Source of the DNA: Clostridium sp. Marseille-P2415
GTDB lineage: Bacteria; Bacillota; Clostridia; Lachnospirales; Lachnospiraceae
Reading direction: 5' to 3'
Length of the DNA stretch: 64,000 nucleotides
Assembly: GCF_900155545.1 (NCBI RefSeq)
Contig: NZ_LT732526.1
Location: 3,985,827-4,049,826, forward strand
Below are positions 7,773-16,806 of this stretch, piece by piece. The position numbers and the translations under genes are program-made. Every line of letters starts with the position of its first letter. Position 1 is the first letter of the stretch. The notes under the pieces were generated by a model. That model did no database searches. It saw only the letters and a program-made list of their open reading frames with translations, and was not told where the DNA came from.

Positions 7773-8705
7773 TTATAATGGATCAGACAAGTGCTTACCT
7801 TCCTGAAGGGTGGAAGCATATTCCAGCGCGAAATCATAAAACAGCCTGACACAGGGAGCTACAGGCCGCTTCTTGGAGATGGCCAGATAGATATTCCGGT
7901 ACGCTTTGGGATGATCTAGTTTAATCTTTCTGATATTGTAATTCCGCAATATTTCCAAATCCGGTACGATAGCAATACAGTTGTTATGTCCTGTGGATAT
8001 TAAGCCAGCCATTGTGACCTCCTCTGCAAGTTGACAATGGGTTTTGGGGGCACTGCCGCATTCTGAAAAGAGCCCGTCGATCACGTTTTGTATTTCCCCG
8101 GCGGTATCAATGTATTTAACGATCGGATAGGGGATCAAATCTTCCATTGATGCGCTGGCCTGTGAAGAAAGCGGATGATCTGCCGATGTAATGCAGATCA
8201 GTTCCTGCTTCAGTACCGGTACGAAATCGATTTCCGGTTCCTGGGGCATATAGGTACAAAGGCTTAAATCGATCATTCCGCTTTTTAAATTCCGGATGCT
8301 GGTCTGAGTATTGCACTGGTTAAAATGTATGGTTATATTCTTATGCCGGTCATTATCGTAAAAGTTTTTTATAAGCCTGGGCACAAACTGGTATCCAAGT
8401 ACGAATAAAAAGCTTAAATCTATAATACCGGCATCCTTTTTAGAAAACTGCTTTAACAGGCGGTTTCCATTTTCTATTTCACAAAATCCATTTGAAACGT
8501 AGGATTGAAGCAGGAGTCCGTATTTGCTTAATTTGACATTGCGGCCGTCTCTTTCAAACAGGGGAACACCGAACTCTTTTTCAAGTGATGAAATGGCATG
8601 GCTGAGGCTTGGCTGTGTGATGCACAGAAACTCAGCTGCTTTTGTATAATGCTGATATTCAGCCATTACATTAAAATAATAGAGATTATTTAAGTTCATG
8701 TCCAT
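7773..8705 (-). CDS. LysR-family transcriptional regulator
   Basis: 310 residues, the usual LysR length. The N-terminal winged HTH is clear (about residues 5-62: LNNLYYFNVMAEYQHYTKAA, then TQPSLSHAISSLEKEFGVPLFER), followed by a periplasmic-binding-like effector domain. It is transcribed away from the RidA / NicX-like / TRAP cluster, which suggests it activates those genes in response to the transported organic acid or an intermediate. A perfect 17-base palindrome in the shared intergenic region is a likely binding site. The effector cannot be predicted. Confidence 0.92.
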   Translation of the reverse strand: MDMNLNNLYYFNVMAEYQHYTKAAEFLCITQPSLSHAISSLEKEFGVPLFERDGRNVKLSKYGLLLQSYVSNGFCEIENGNRLLKQFSKKDAGIIDLSFLFVLGYQFVPRLIKNFYDNDRHKNITIHFNQCNTQTSIRNLKSGMIDLSLCTYMPQEPEIDFVPVLKQELICITSADHPLSSQASASMEDLIPYPIVKYIDTAGEIQNVIDGLFSECGSAPKTHCQLAEEVTMAGLISTGHNNCIAIVPDLEILRNYNIRKIKLDHPKAYRNIYLAISKKRPVAPCVRLFYDFALEYASTLQEGKHLSDPL

Positions 8706-8747
8706 TTTCCTTTCTTATTTTTGGAGTTCTCATAGTATAGCACAAAT

Positions 8748-8764
8748 TATAGATATTATCTATA
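8748..8764. promoter_or_regulatory. Candidate LysR box
   Basis: TATAGATATTATCTATA is a perfect 7-base inverted repeat around a 3-base centre, with the T-N11-A form of LysR sites. It sits midway between the divergent LysR gene and the RidA gene, so binding could both repress the regulator and activate the catabolic genes. Confidence 0.6.
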
Positions 8765-8848
8765 AAAAATGGTAGAAATAAGCATTGGATTTTATGCAAA
8801 TTTAGGAATATAGTAGAGTCATAGAAAAAAACATAGGAGGAAATGCAT

Positions 8849-9310
8849 ATGACTTACGAAGAAAAATTAGAGCGTGCAGGATACATGATCCATGAACCCG
8901 CTGCGGCAGCTGCCCGCCCGTTTGAAAGTGCAGTCCGGACAGGCGATCTCATCTTTGTTTCCGGCCATGCTGCCCGTGATGCGGGTGAACTGAAATACAC
9001 CGGCATTGTAGGGGACAATATCACCATGGATCAAGCTCAGGATGCAGCCATACTTTGCCTTCTGAATTGCCTGAAAGCCGTAAAAAGTGTGACCGGCTCT
9101 CTTGATGCAATTAAGCAGATCGTAAACATAAAGGGATACGTGGCAAGTACCCCGGAATTTATTGGACAGCCTCAGGTCATGAATGCGGTGTCCCAGCTTG
9201 TAAATGACGTATTTGGAAATGCAGGAAAGCACAGCCGCGTTGCTCTCGGAGCATCATCACTTCCGGGGGGAACTCCCGTAGAAGTAGAAATGATCGTACA
9301 GGTGAAATAA
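8849..9310 (+). CDS. RidA/YjgF family protein
   Basis: 153 residues; RidA proteins are usually 125-155. The fold is recognisable from VSGHAARDAGELKYTGIVGD, DQAQDAAILCLLNCLKAV and the C-terminal SRVALGASSLPGGTPVEVEM, which includes the conserved arginine that binds the carboxylate of enamine/imine substrates. RidA hydrolyses reactive 2-aminoacrylate-type enamines; paralogs within catabolic operons remove pathway intermediates. Two in-frame ATG codons are present; the second (8849) has the better distance from GGAGG. It is followed after 59 bases by a NicX-like hydrolase, suggesting a role in degrading a nitrogen-containing compound. Confidence 0.88.
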   Translation: MTYEEKLERAGYMIHEPAAAAARPFESAVRTGDLIFVSGHAARDAGELKYTGIVGDNITMDQAQDAAILCLLNCLKAVKSVTGSLDAIKQIVNIKGYVASTPEFIGQPQVMNAVSQLVNDVFGNAGKHSRVALGASSLPGGTPVEVEMIVQVK

Positions 9311-9369
9311 CGGATTTACTCCGTATTCAGACAAATAACAAATAAAGCGAAACGAAAGGAAGAAAGATT

Positions 9370-10344
9370 ATGAAAGAAATGCCAAAGGATATGCCATTGG
9401 GTATCAAACAGTTATTTACCAGTATTACACATTTAAAAGAAGGAGAAAAAGTTCTTGTTATCACAGATGACAACAAGCGTGAGATCGGGGAAATGGTGTA
9501 CAAATATGCCAAGGATTTATTTGAAACCACCATGCTGGTAATGACTCCGCGGCCAGGCCACGGCGCAGAGCCTACAGAAGCGATCCGTACCGCCCTTACG
9601 GACTGTGATGTTGCATTTGGCGCTACTACAATGTCATTATTCCACAGCCAGGCACGGTTAAATGCGTGCAAGAAAGGCAGATTACGCTGGGTCGGCCTTC
9701 AGGATTATTCCCTTGATATGTTTGAAACAGGCGGATTGACCGCAGACTTTGATGAGGTTGCACGTGTGATCGACCGCGTAACCGAGGTATTTCACGGAAA
9801 AACCTTTACGCTTACATCGGAAGGGGGAACCAACATGGTATGCAGCGTGGAAGGCCGCAAACCGGTTGTAGACTATGGCACCTCCATCACACCTGGCTCT
9901 GCATCATTTCCTCCCAACGCAGAAGCTGCGCTCGGACCTGTGGAAGGAACTTCCAATGGCGTACTTGTCATAGACGGAAGCATTCCTCATCCGCTCCTGA
10001 ATCTCATTGAAGAGCCTATCATCTGTACGGTAAAGGATGGCCTGATCACAGAAATCAAAGGCGGAAAACAGGCGGATATCTTAAGAAAGCTGTTAGCAGA
10101 TTTCAATGATCCTACGGTATATAACGTCGGAGAACTGGGGCTTGGTTTAAACAAAGAAAATTATTTATGCGGTCATATGGCTCCTGATGAAGGGTCTTTC
10201 GGCAACATCCACATTGGAATCGGAAAGAATTTAAGCTTTGGAGGACACGTTGATTCTCCTCTGCATATGGATATGGTTATTAAGAAAATTTCCTGTGACA
10301 TTGATGGAAGGGTTATTATGAAAGACGGAGTATTAATGGTATAA
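9370..10344 (+). CDS. NicX/M29-like metallohydrolase
   Basis: 324 residues. The C-terminal half carries the metal-site pattern of the aminopeptidase M29 / NicX group: ELGLGLN (about residues 257-263), APDE, GNIHIGIG (about 278-285) and GGHVDSPLHMDMVI with histidines and aspartates. Members include leucyl aminopeptidase-like enzymes and 2,5-dihydroxypyridine dioxygenase NicX, so either peptide or ring-derived amide chemistry is possible. There is no signal peptide; it should be cytosolic. The neighbours (RidA upstream, TRAP transporter downstream, divergent LysR regulator) favour a catabolic enzyme for an imported carboxylate rather than a general peptidase. Confidence 0.75.
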   Translation: MKEMPKDMPLGIKQLFTSITHLKEGEKVLVITDDNKREIGEMVYKYAKDLFETTMLVMTPRPGHGAEPTEAIRTALTDCDVAFGATTMSLFHSQARLNACKKGRLRWVGLQDYSLDMFETGGLTADFDEVARVIDRVTEVFHGKTFTLTSEGGTNMVCSVEGRKPVVDYGTSITPGSASFPPNAEAALGPVEGTSNGVLVIDGSIPHPLLNLIEEPIICTVKDGLITEIKGGKQADILRKLLADFNDPTVYNVGELGLGLNKENYLCGHMAPDEGSFGNIHIGIGKNLSFGGHVDSPLHMDMVIKKISCDIDGRVIMKDGVLMV

Positions 10345-10373
10345 ATGTGGGGGTATTTTCACTTTTATTCCAG

Positions 10374-10408
10374 GAGAGCCTGTGTCATATGACACAGACT
10401 CTCATTTT
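10374..10408 (+). terminator. Stem-loop terminator after the NicX-like gene
   Basis: GAGAG, one unpaired base and CTGTGTCAT are mirrored by ATGACACAG, one unpaired base and CTCTC (10374-10403), then ATTTTA. The core is a perfect 18-base palindrome. The T-tract is short, so termination may be partial, allowing some read-through into the TRAP genes. Confidence 0.55.
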
Positions 10409-10409
10409 A

Positions 10410-10503
10410 CGCGGGCAACGAGCCAAACGAACATGTTTACATGTTCACTTGGCGACTGCCGCGATAACCGGAGAAACTCGCAAAGCGTGTTTCTTCCGGT
10501 TCT
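10410..10503 (+). other. Highly structured leader upstream of the TRAP operon
   Basis: Nested complementarity: CGCGGGCA (10410-10417) pairs with TGCCGCG; inside it GCCAA...GAACATGT pairs with ACATGTTC...TTGGC; next to it AACCGGA-GAAAC pairs with GTTTC-TTCCGGTT around CGC-AAA-GCG. All arms fall between a terminator and the DctP start codon. It could be an RNA regulator or a dispersed intergenic repeat; I cannot assign a known class. Confidence 0.4.
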
Positions 10504-10562
10504 ACATTTAATCTGGAAGATAACGGGAATGGTTGGGAAGTTTGTTATGAAAGGTGGAGCAA

Positions 10563-11591
10563 ATGAAGAAATTGACAGCAGTTATCATCAGCGTATTTTT
10601 AGCCGTCGGGCTGGCGGGGTGTTCGACGGCCGCAGGCTCGAATTCAGCTTCCGGTAACATTGGAGAGAAGAAACGCATTGTCAGTATTGCAACGGTCCAG
10701 CCTGAAGATCATCCGATCAGCATTGGGCTTTACGCGCTGCGCGATTATATTAATGAACAAATCGGAGACCAGGTTGAGGTTAAGATATATTTCAATGGTA
10801 TTATGGGAGGAAACAGCCAGGCACTTGAACTCCTTCAGATGGGAACTTTGGATCTGGTCGCAACAAGCGGCAGTAATCTGGAATCATTTAACGATACCTA
10901 TAAAATTTTCGGTCTTCCTTATCTTTTTGATAATGAAGCAAGTTTCCGGAAATGCATGAATGATGAGGAATTTATAAATACCATATATAACTGTACGGCT
11001 GATAAAGGCATACAGGGAGTGGCCTGGTTCGCAAACGGCGTCAATAACATTTATTCCTCCAGGCCTATTTATACCCCTGAGGATATGAAGGGCTTAAAAC
11101 TGCGCATCCAATCCAGTGAAGCCAATGTTAAGCTGGCACAGGCTTTTGGTGCGGCAGCCGTTGTAATGGCTTACGGCGAGGTTTATACGGCAATGCAGAA
11201 TCATGTCATTGATGCGGCCATGAATCCGGAAATGGCTTTGATAAGCATGAAGCACGGAGAGGTTGCCAAGTATTATTCACGTACGGAACATCAGATTTTT
11301 ACAGATATGCTGGTTGCAAATTCTGATTTTTTAAATTCCCTTGATGACCGCGAAAGGGAGGTATTTGAAGAAGGCTTCAAAATCTGTACGAAAGTAGAAA
11401 CAGAGGAATGGGACAAGCAGATCAAAGATTGTATCACGGAAGCCGAAAAAATGGGAGTTCAATTTATTGAAGTAGATAAAAAACCTTTTGAAGAAATACA
11501 AAAAGGCGTGCGGGATGATCTTTTAAGAGCATGTCCGATATTACAGCCGCTCTATGAACGTGTACAGGAAATTCAGAAAGGAGAGTCGTGA
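10563..11591 (+). CDS. TRAP transporter substrate-binding lipoprotein (DctP type)
   Basis: 342 residues from the ATG at 10563, which follows AAAGGTGGAG. The signal peptide ends in a lipobox LAGC with Cys20, so the mature protein is lipid-anchored outside the membrane. The DctP/SiaP fold is recognisable from GGNSQALELLQMGTLDL, the LPYLF stretch, and the GLKLRIQSSE segment containing the conserved arginine that binds a carboxylate substrate. It captures an organic acid or sugar acid for the following two membrane subunits; the small subunit starts at its stop codon. The RidA and NicX-like genes just upstream are the best clue to the substrate's fate. Confidence 0.92.
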   Translation: MKKLTAVIISVFLAVGLAGCSTAAGSNSASGNIGEKKRIVSIATVQPEDHPISIGLYALRDYINEQIGDQVEVKIYFNGIMGGNSQALELLQMGTLDLVATSGSNLESFNDTYKIFGLPYLFDNEASFRKCMNDEEFINTIYNCTADKGIQGVAWFANGVNNIYSSRPIYTPEDMKGLKLRIQSSEANVKLAQAFGAAAVVMAYGEVYTAMQNHVIDAAMNPEMALISMKHGEVAKYYSRTEHQIFTDMLVANSDFLNSLDDREREVFEEGFKICTKVETEEWDKQIKDCITEAEKMGVQFIEVDKKPFEEIQKGVRDDLLRACPILQPLYERVQEIQKGES

Positions 11592-12088
11592 TGAGCCGGT
11601 TACAGAGATTTAAAACCTTATTGAACAGAATGCTGGAAGGGGTCTGTGCCGTCCTGCTGGCCTTTATGACATTGCTCACCGCATACCAGGTATTTATGCG
11701 TTACGTTTTAAAAAGTCCAAGTACCATGTCAGAAGATATCCTCAGTTACTCCTTTGTATGGTTATCTTTGTTTGCAACGGCCCTGGTATTCGGCGAACGG
11801 GATCATATGAACCTGACATTTTTTACGGATAAAGCCAGTAAAAAAGTACAGCTGCTTCTTTCCGTTTTCTCCGAATCCTTAATTATTATTGTTACTTTCA
11901 TCATCTTTATATTTGGAGGTAAGGGATTTATGGCGGTAGGCGGCATGCAGATGTCTCCCACATTGGGCATTTCCATGGACTGGATCTATGTTATACTCCC
12001 GGTCAGCGGTATTTTGATCGCCCTTTATAATATGATTAATGTCATGGAATTAATCGGAAATTACATCAAAGATCAGGGAGGGAATTAG
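11591..12088 (+). CDS. TRAP transporter small permease (DctQ type)
   Basis: 165 residues with four hydrophobic segments, the usual DctQ layout. The ATG at 11591 is preferred over the GTG three bases earlier because AAAGGAG lies seven bases before it; it overlaps the DctP stop by one base (TGATG), indicating translational coupling. LSYSFVWLSLFATALVFGERDHMNL is the typical conserved stretch of the family (quoted in part: VWLSLFATALVFGERDHM). It associates with DctM to form the sodium- or proton-driven transporter. Confidence 0.92.
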   Translation: MSRLQRFKTLLNRMLEGVCAVLLAFMTLLTAYQVFMRYVLKSPSTMSEDILSYSFVWLSLFATALVFGERDHMNLTFFTDKASKKVQLLLSVFSESLIIIVTFIIFIFGGKGFMAVGGMQMSPTLGISMDWIYVILPVSGILIALYNMINVMELIGNYIKDQGGN

Positions 12089-12089
12089 A

Positions 12090-13397
12090 ATGGGTACGGC
12101 GGCAGCAGCAAGTATTTTAATTTTTTCAATTCTGGTAGCATTACTTCTGATGGGGGTTCCCATTGGAATTTCCCTGTGCGTTGCATCCCTGGTTGTCATC
12201 ACGCAATCGCTGGGATTTTCCGGTGCAGCTCCGGCATCCGCTTTAAAAATGTTTCAGGGGATCAATATATTCACCTTATTAGCCATTCCCTTTTTTATCC
12301 TGGCAGGAAATATCATGAATAAAGGGGGAATTGCAATGCGGCTGATAAACTTTGCCACAGCATTAACGGGGAAAATTCCCGGTTCCCTGGCACACACCAA
12401 TATTGTGGCAAACATGCTTTTTGGTGCCATATCCGGTTCGGGAACAGCAGCAGCTTCCGCAATGGGCTCCATTATAGGCCCGATTGAGAGCCGGGAAGGC
12501 TATGATGAGGATTTTGCCGCTGCGGTGAACGTGGCCTCTGCGCCTACGGGCCTTTTAATACCTCCGAGCACGGGCCTGATCACTTATGCCCTTGCCAGCG
12601 GCGGCACGTCTGTTGCGGCTCTTTTCTTAGGCGGTTATATTCCCGGAATATTATGGGGAGTCAGCTGCATGATCGTCGCCTTTTTCTACGCAAGAAAAAG
12701 AAACTATGTAAGACAGAAGTCAATAACCCTGAAAGAATTCGCTCATGTTACTTTAGAGGCCGTTCCCAGTCTTCTGCTGATCATTATTGTAATCGGAGGA
12801 ATCTGCGGCGGTATCTTCACCGCAACGGAAGCTTCAGCTGTGGCGGTTATTTACAGCCTCCTGTTATCATTCTTTTTATACAGAACGCTTAATATGAAAG
12901 AGCTTTATTCCATCCTGATAAGCAGCGCTAAAATGTCCGGAATCATTATGTTCCTGGTAGGAGCGTCCAATATTATGGCATGGGTAATGTCCTTTACCGG
13001 AATTCCGGATGCCATAGCAGGCGGTGTCCTTTCCATTTCTGATAATAAAATTATTGTGCTTCTTACCATTAACCTTTTGTTATTATTTGTGGGCACCTTT
13101 ATGGATCTGACACCGGCAATCCTTATCTTTACTCCGATCCTTTTACCGGTATGCCAGAAGCTTGGAATGAGCGCTTTGCATTTTGGTATCATGATCGTAT
13201 ACAACCTCTGCATCGGCTGCATTACACCGCCGGTCGGAAATATACTTTTCGTAGGAATAAAGGTTGCAGGACGAAAATTAGAACATGTAATGCCTTTATT
13301 GCTTCGGTATTATGTTGCAATATTTATAATCCTGTTGTTAGTAACCTATATACCATGGATATCCACCTTTTTACCTCAATTGGCAGGTTACCATTGA
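12090..13397 (+). CDS. TRAP transporter large permease (DctM type)
   Basis: 435 residues and about twelve hydrophobic segments, the normal DctM size. Family landmarks are visible: LLMGVPIGISL near the N-terminus, NIVANMLFGAISGSGTAAAS, the SAPTGLLIPPSTGLITYALA stretch and the late GTFMDLTPAILIFTPILLPV segment. It forms the ion-coupled transport channel with DctQ and DctP. It begins one base after the DctQ stop, so the three genes form one operon, which ends at a strong terminator about 35 bases downstream. Confidence 0.93.
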   Translation: MGTAAAASILIFSILVALLLMGVPIGISLCVASLVVITQSLGFSGAAPASALKMFQGINIFTLLAIPFFILAGNIMNKGGIAMRLINFATALTGKIPGSLAHTNIVANMLFGAISGSGTAAASAMGSIIGPIESREGYDEDFAAAVNVASAPTGLLIPPSTGLITYALASGGTSVAALFLGGYIPGILWGVSCMIVAFFYARKRNYVRQKSITLKEFAHVTLEAVPSLLLIIIVIGGICGGIFTATEASAVAVIYSLLLSFFLYRTLNMKELYSILISSAKMSGIIMFLVGASNIMAWVMSFTGIPDAIAGGVLSISDNKIIVLLTINLLLLFVGTFMDLTPAILIFTPILLPVCQKLGMSALHFGIMIVYNLCIGCITPPVGNILFVGIKVAGRKLEHVMPLLLRYYVAIFIILLLVTYIPWISTFLPQLAGYH

Positions 13398-13429
13398 TAT
13401 TATTCGGTGGGACCGTGCGGTCAATTCAG

Positions 13430-13471
13430 GCACCCATAGACAGAGTTATCTTTGTCTATGGGTGCTTTTTT
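13430..13471 (+). terminator. Rho-independent terminator of the TRAP operon
   Basis: GCACCCATAGACA (13430-13442) pairs perfectly with TGTCTATGGGTGC, followed by TTTTTT. A textbook terminator 33 bases after the DctM stop codon. Confidence 0.9.
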
Positions 13472-13619
13472 GCGGGGTAAAATTAAATTTGTCTCCTGCG
13501 CTTTTTTCTGCAGATTTTATGTTATGATAAAGAGAAAGAAGTAAACGCATCCTATAAGGCGCTGAATCAATAAGCCCAAAGCGGAAACGGGCTGGAGGTG
13601 TGCGGAAGGGAGAAAGAGT

Positions 13620-16600
13620 ATGGGATTTCTGGAAGAATTTCAAAACCCGCCGGCAAAATACCGGATCAAACCATTCTGGTTCTGGAATGGAGATATAACA
13701 AAAGAGGAGGTCACCCGCCAGTTAAAGGAAATGGCGGAGAAAGGGCTGGGAGGCGTATTTATCTGTGCCAGACAGGGGATGACACTGCCCTATTTGTCCA
13801 GGGAATGGTTTGATATGGTGGATTATGCCTGTGAAGAGGCAAAACGGTTCGGCCTGGAAGCCTGGCTCTATGATGAATATCCATATCCCAGCGGCATGAG
13901 CGGCGGGGAGGTGCTTTTAGAGCATCCGGAGGCAGAGCATACGGTGTTAAAACATAAGTCGCTCCGGGTAAAAGGGGAGGAGGCTGTAAAGGAGGAGCTG
14001 GGCTGGAGCCGCCTTCTTCATGCAAAGGCCTATCCCCTTATGGAAAATGGACAGGCGGACTGGGAGCAGGGCCTTGATTTATCCGATTGCGTGGGAAATC
14101 TGCAAACGGAAAAAATTTACCAGCAGACCGGTCTTACCAAATATAATAACAAGCGTTTTTTTTCCTATGGACCGAAAAAAATCCTGGAAGCGGTTCTCCC
14201 GGCAGGGGACTGGCAGATCGAGCTCTATACGGAAGAAGCCATGGGGGATTTTAAATATTATGGCGGCTTCTTTGACCCGTGCAATCCGGAAGCGGTGAAA
14301 TCATTTCTTGAAACCACCCATGAACGGTACCGAAAGGCATTAGGAAGCCGGTTCGGGACCGGGATTTATGGCATGTTCTCGGATGAAGTGGGCATGCTGA
14401 GTCCTATCCCCTGGTCCAGGCTGCTTCCCTCCCAATTTGAAAAGCGAAACCATTATTCCATCCTTCCCGTTCTTCCGGCCCTTCATGACAGCCGGTTCCC
14501 GGGTGCACTCCGCATCCGTTATGACCTGTACCGTACCATCCATGACATGTTTGTGGAAAGCTACCATAAACAGGTATCGGACTGGTGCAGGAACCATAAG
14601 CTGTCCTATGCCACGGAAGTGCCATCCATGCGGCTGGGGACCCAGAGGTACAGCGATATCATAGGGGGAGACACAGCCCATGAGAAGCTGGGAAAATCGT
14701 TGGAGTGGATATATGACGAATACATCAGAAATTACCGGAGCAATGCGAAGGCAGTCAGTTCCCTTGCCAGACAGCTGGATAAAAAATACGCCATGATCGA
14801 AAGCTTTCACAGTGTTGGCTGGACCATGACCCTTCAGGATGCCAAATGGATGATCGACCGCCTGGGAAGCAGCGGGATCAATTTTTATAATTTCCATGCA
14901 TTTTATTACACCATAGAAGACATTACAAAGCATGATGCTCCCCCATCCCAGTTTTTGCAGAATCCTTATTGGAAATACTACAGAAGCCTGGCCGATTACA
15001 CCGGGCGTATGGGAGTGATCATAAGCAATACGGAGGCGGATATCCACATCGCGGTTTTGGACCCTGTGTCCGCTTTGTGGACCAGACTGGGGAATCCCTT
15101 CCATAGCTTTGGGTATGCGGGGGAGTCACAGGAGGAAGGAGAGGAATGCGGCCGGCTGAGAGACGGCTGGGTAAAAATATGCAAGACACTGTTGTTCCAT
15201 CAGCTGGACTATGACCATCTGGATGCGGAAATACTCCGGGATGCAGCCGTGGAGGGAGGAAAAATAAAGCTGGGACGGGCCTCTTATTCTGTGGTAATCC
15301 TTCCGGAATGCCACTGTATGGAGAAAGGGGCCAGAAATAAGCTGGAGGAGTTTGTTAGGCAGGGCGGCTGTGTGATTGCAGCGGGACAGCTTCCTTCCAT
15401 TTCGATTGATAAGGATGAGGATGATGCATTTACGGAGAAACAATGGAAGCGTCTTTTTGAATCTGGGAATGCTTATGTACTGCCGGAACAGGCGGCAGGG
15501 GAGGCACTGGCAGACCTCTGCCGCGGCCATAGGAAGGAATCCGTGGAGATAGAACCTGTTTCCGGAAACCGTAAGGACCTGATCGGCTGTACACGCCTGG
15601 ACCGGGAAGGAAACACCTATGTGTTTACCGGGAATCAGGGAAAAGATCCTGCGGTGGTCAGGCTGAAAGCGGCAGGCGGGGAAGCGTCGGCGGAAGTTTT
15701 TGACTTGGAACAGGGGACTGCGGAACCGGTTCATGCGGCAGATGGAGTGGTTACGGTTTCCCTTGAAGGCTTTGAAAGCAGGTGGATAAAAATAACTCCG
15801 GGAAAACCCTCGGACAGAATAACGGCGGAAAGAAAACAGGCCTTTCTTACCATACCGATGGAAGGAAAATGGGAAATCAGACCGGAAGGTAAGAATCTGT
15901 GCCGCTTTGCCAGCGTGAAAATGTCCCTGGACCAGAAGCATTGGGAAGAGACAGAGGTGAAAACCTTTATTGAACAGTGCAGCGGGACAGCGCTTCTGGG
16001 AAATCAGGAGATTTCCTATGAGGGAACCTTTGGGACACCTAAGAAAATCAGGCCGAATTACCCCATTGCCTGCTGGTACAGGGCCGGATTTACCATCGAA
16101 ACCGTACCGCAAGAGCTGTTTCTCCTTATGGACCGGGAGACGGCAGCAGGAGAACATGAAATCAGGATCAATGGAAAGCTTTTGGAAGAGCATAAGTGGA
16201 ATCCGGTATGGGTGAATGATCAGAATAACCGGGCGGCGGATATTCTTTCCATGGTACAGAAGGGGAAGAATGAAATCGGGATCAGGATTCATATCAGGAA
16301 GGATGAAGAGGGGCTGCGTGACCCGTTTTATCTTTGGGGAGATTTTGGCATGGAAGGAAGCAGAACCGCACCGGTACTGGGTTCAAGGCCGTGCCTTGCA
16401 GAGCCTGACCGGCAATGGTGCCAGGGATTTCCTTATTACAGCGGAACCATGCACTATGAAAAGACCTTCAGCCTGGCGGAGCTTGCGGATGAAGGTATCT
16501 GCGGCGGTACGGGACTTGTGTCCGTCAGACTTGGATTTACCAGACCGGTTTATGATTGTGTCGAGGTCAGTGTAAACGGTAATTCTCTTGGAATAAAGGC

Positions 16601-16751
16601 TTATACGCCTTATATATGGTTATGTGACAGAAAATTTTTAAGGGAAAAGGATAACCGGATCCGGGTCTCGGTCACGAACACGCTGGCAAACATGCTGGAT
16701 GGAACTTATTTTGACTATGATGATCACAGGCTGGTAACCATAGAGCCATAG
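13620..16751 (+). CDS. Large glycosyl hydrolase, GH106-like (putative alpha-L-rhamnosidase)
   Basis: 1043 residues, no signal peptide, hence probably cytoplasmic. The N-terminus has the block characteristic of GH106-type proteins: PPAKYRIKPFWFWNGDIT, EMAEKGLGGVFICAR and AWLYDEYPYPSGMSGG, the region of the barrel active site. A second part (about residues 560-750) resembles a beta-galactosidase-like trimerisation/flavodoxin fold, and the C-terminus (about 790-1040) contains galactose-binding jelly-roll-like segments (EHEIRINGKLL, VEVSVNGNSLG). GH106 enzymes cleave alpha-L-rhamnosides of pectin or plant glycosides, but many related proteins are untested. It stands alone between two terminators. 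GAAGGGAGAAAGAGT sets the start. Confidence 0.72.
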   Translation: MGFLEEFQNPPAKYRIKPFWFWNGDITKEEVTRQLKEMAEKGLGGVFICARQGMTLPYLSREWFDMVDYACEEAKRFGLEAWLYDEYPYPSGMSGGEVLLEHPEAEHTVLKHKSLRVKGEEAVKEELGWSRLLHAKAYPLMENGQADWEQGLDLSDCVGNLQTEKIYQQTGLTKYNNKRFFSYGPKKILEAVLPAGDWQIELYTEEAMGDFKYYGGFFDPCNPEAVKSFLETTHERYRKALGSRFGTGIYGMFSDEVGMLSPIPWSRLLPSQFEKRNHYSILPVLPALHDSRFPGALRIRYDLYRTIHDMFVESYHKQVSDWCRNHKLSYATEVPSMRLGTQRYSDIIGGDTAHEKLGKSLEWIYDEYIRNYRSNAKAVSSLARQLDKKYAMIESFHSVGWTMTLQDAKWMIDRLGSSGINFYNFHAFYYTIEDITKHDAPPSQFLQNPYWKYYRSLADYTGRMGVIISNTEADIHIAVLDPVSALWTRLGNPFHSFGYAGESQEEGEECGRLRDGWVKICKTLLFHQLDYDHLDAEILRDAAVEGGKIKLGRASYSVVILPECHCMEKGARNKLEEFVRQGGCVIAAGQLPSISIDKDEDDAFTEKQWKRLFESGNAYVLPEQAAGEALADLCRGHRKESVEIEPVSGNRKDLIGCTRLDREGNTYVFTGNQGKDPAVVRLKAAGGEASAEVFDLEQGTAEPVHAADGVVTVSLEGFESRWIKITPGKPSDRITAERKQAFLTIPMEGKWEIRPEGKNLCRFASVKMSLDQKHWEETEVKTFIEQCSGTALLGNQEISYEGTFGTPKKIRPNYPIACWYRAGFTIETVPQELFLLMDRETAAGEHEIRINGKLLEEHKWNPVWVNDQNNRAADILSMVQKGKNEIGIRIHIRKDEEGLRDPFYLWGDFGMEGSRTAPVLGSRPCLAEPDRQWCQGFPYYSGTMHYEKTFSLAELADEGICGGTGLVSVRLGFTRPVYDCVEVSVNGNSLGIKAYTPYIWLCDRKFLREKDNRIRVSVTNTLANMLDGTYFDYDDHRLVTIEP

Positions 16752-16757
16752 CGGCGA

Positions 16758-16796
16758 GCCTCAGAAACCGGATGAAATGGTTTCTGAGGCTTTCCC
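16758..16796. terminator. Bidirectional terminator between GH106-like gene and dpaB
   Basis: GCCTCAGAAACC (16758-16769) pairs with GGTTTCTGAGGC (16779-16790) followed by TTTCCC. It lies between convergent genes, 7 bases after the hydrolase stop and 10 bases before the dpaB stop. Confidence 0.75.
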
Positions 16797-16806
16797 ATTT
16801 CTTCAG

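Noticed and set aside
10382-10657. Open frame of 91 codons before and over the start of dctP
   Set aside because: Covers the structured intergenic element and overlaps the DctP signal peptide in another frame; no ribosome site.
15126-16292. Minus-strand open frame of 388 codons inside the GH106-like gene
   Set aside because: Mirror of a GC-rich coding region; protein is arginine/serine/proline-rich with no domain and no start signal.
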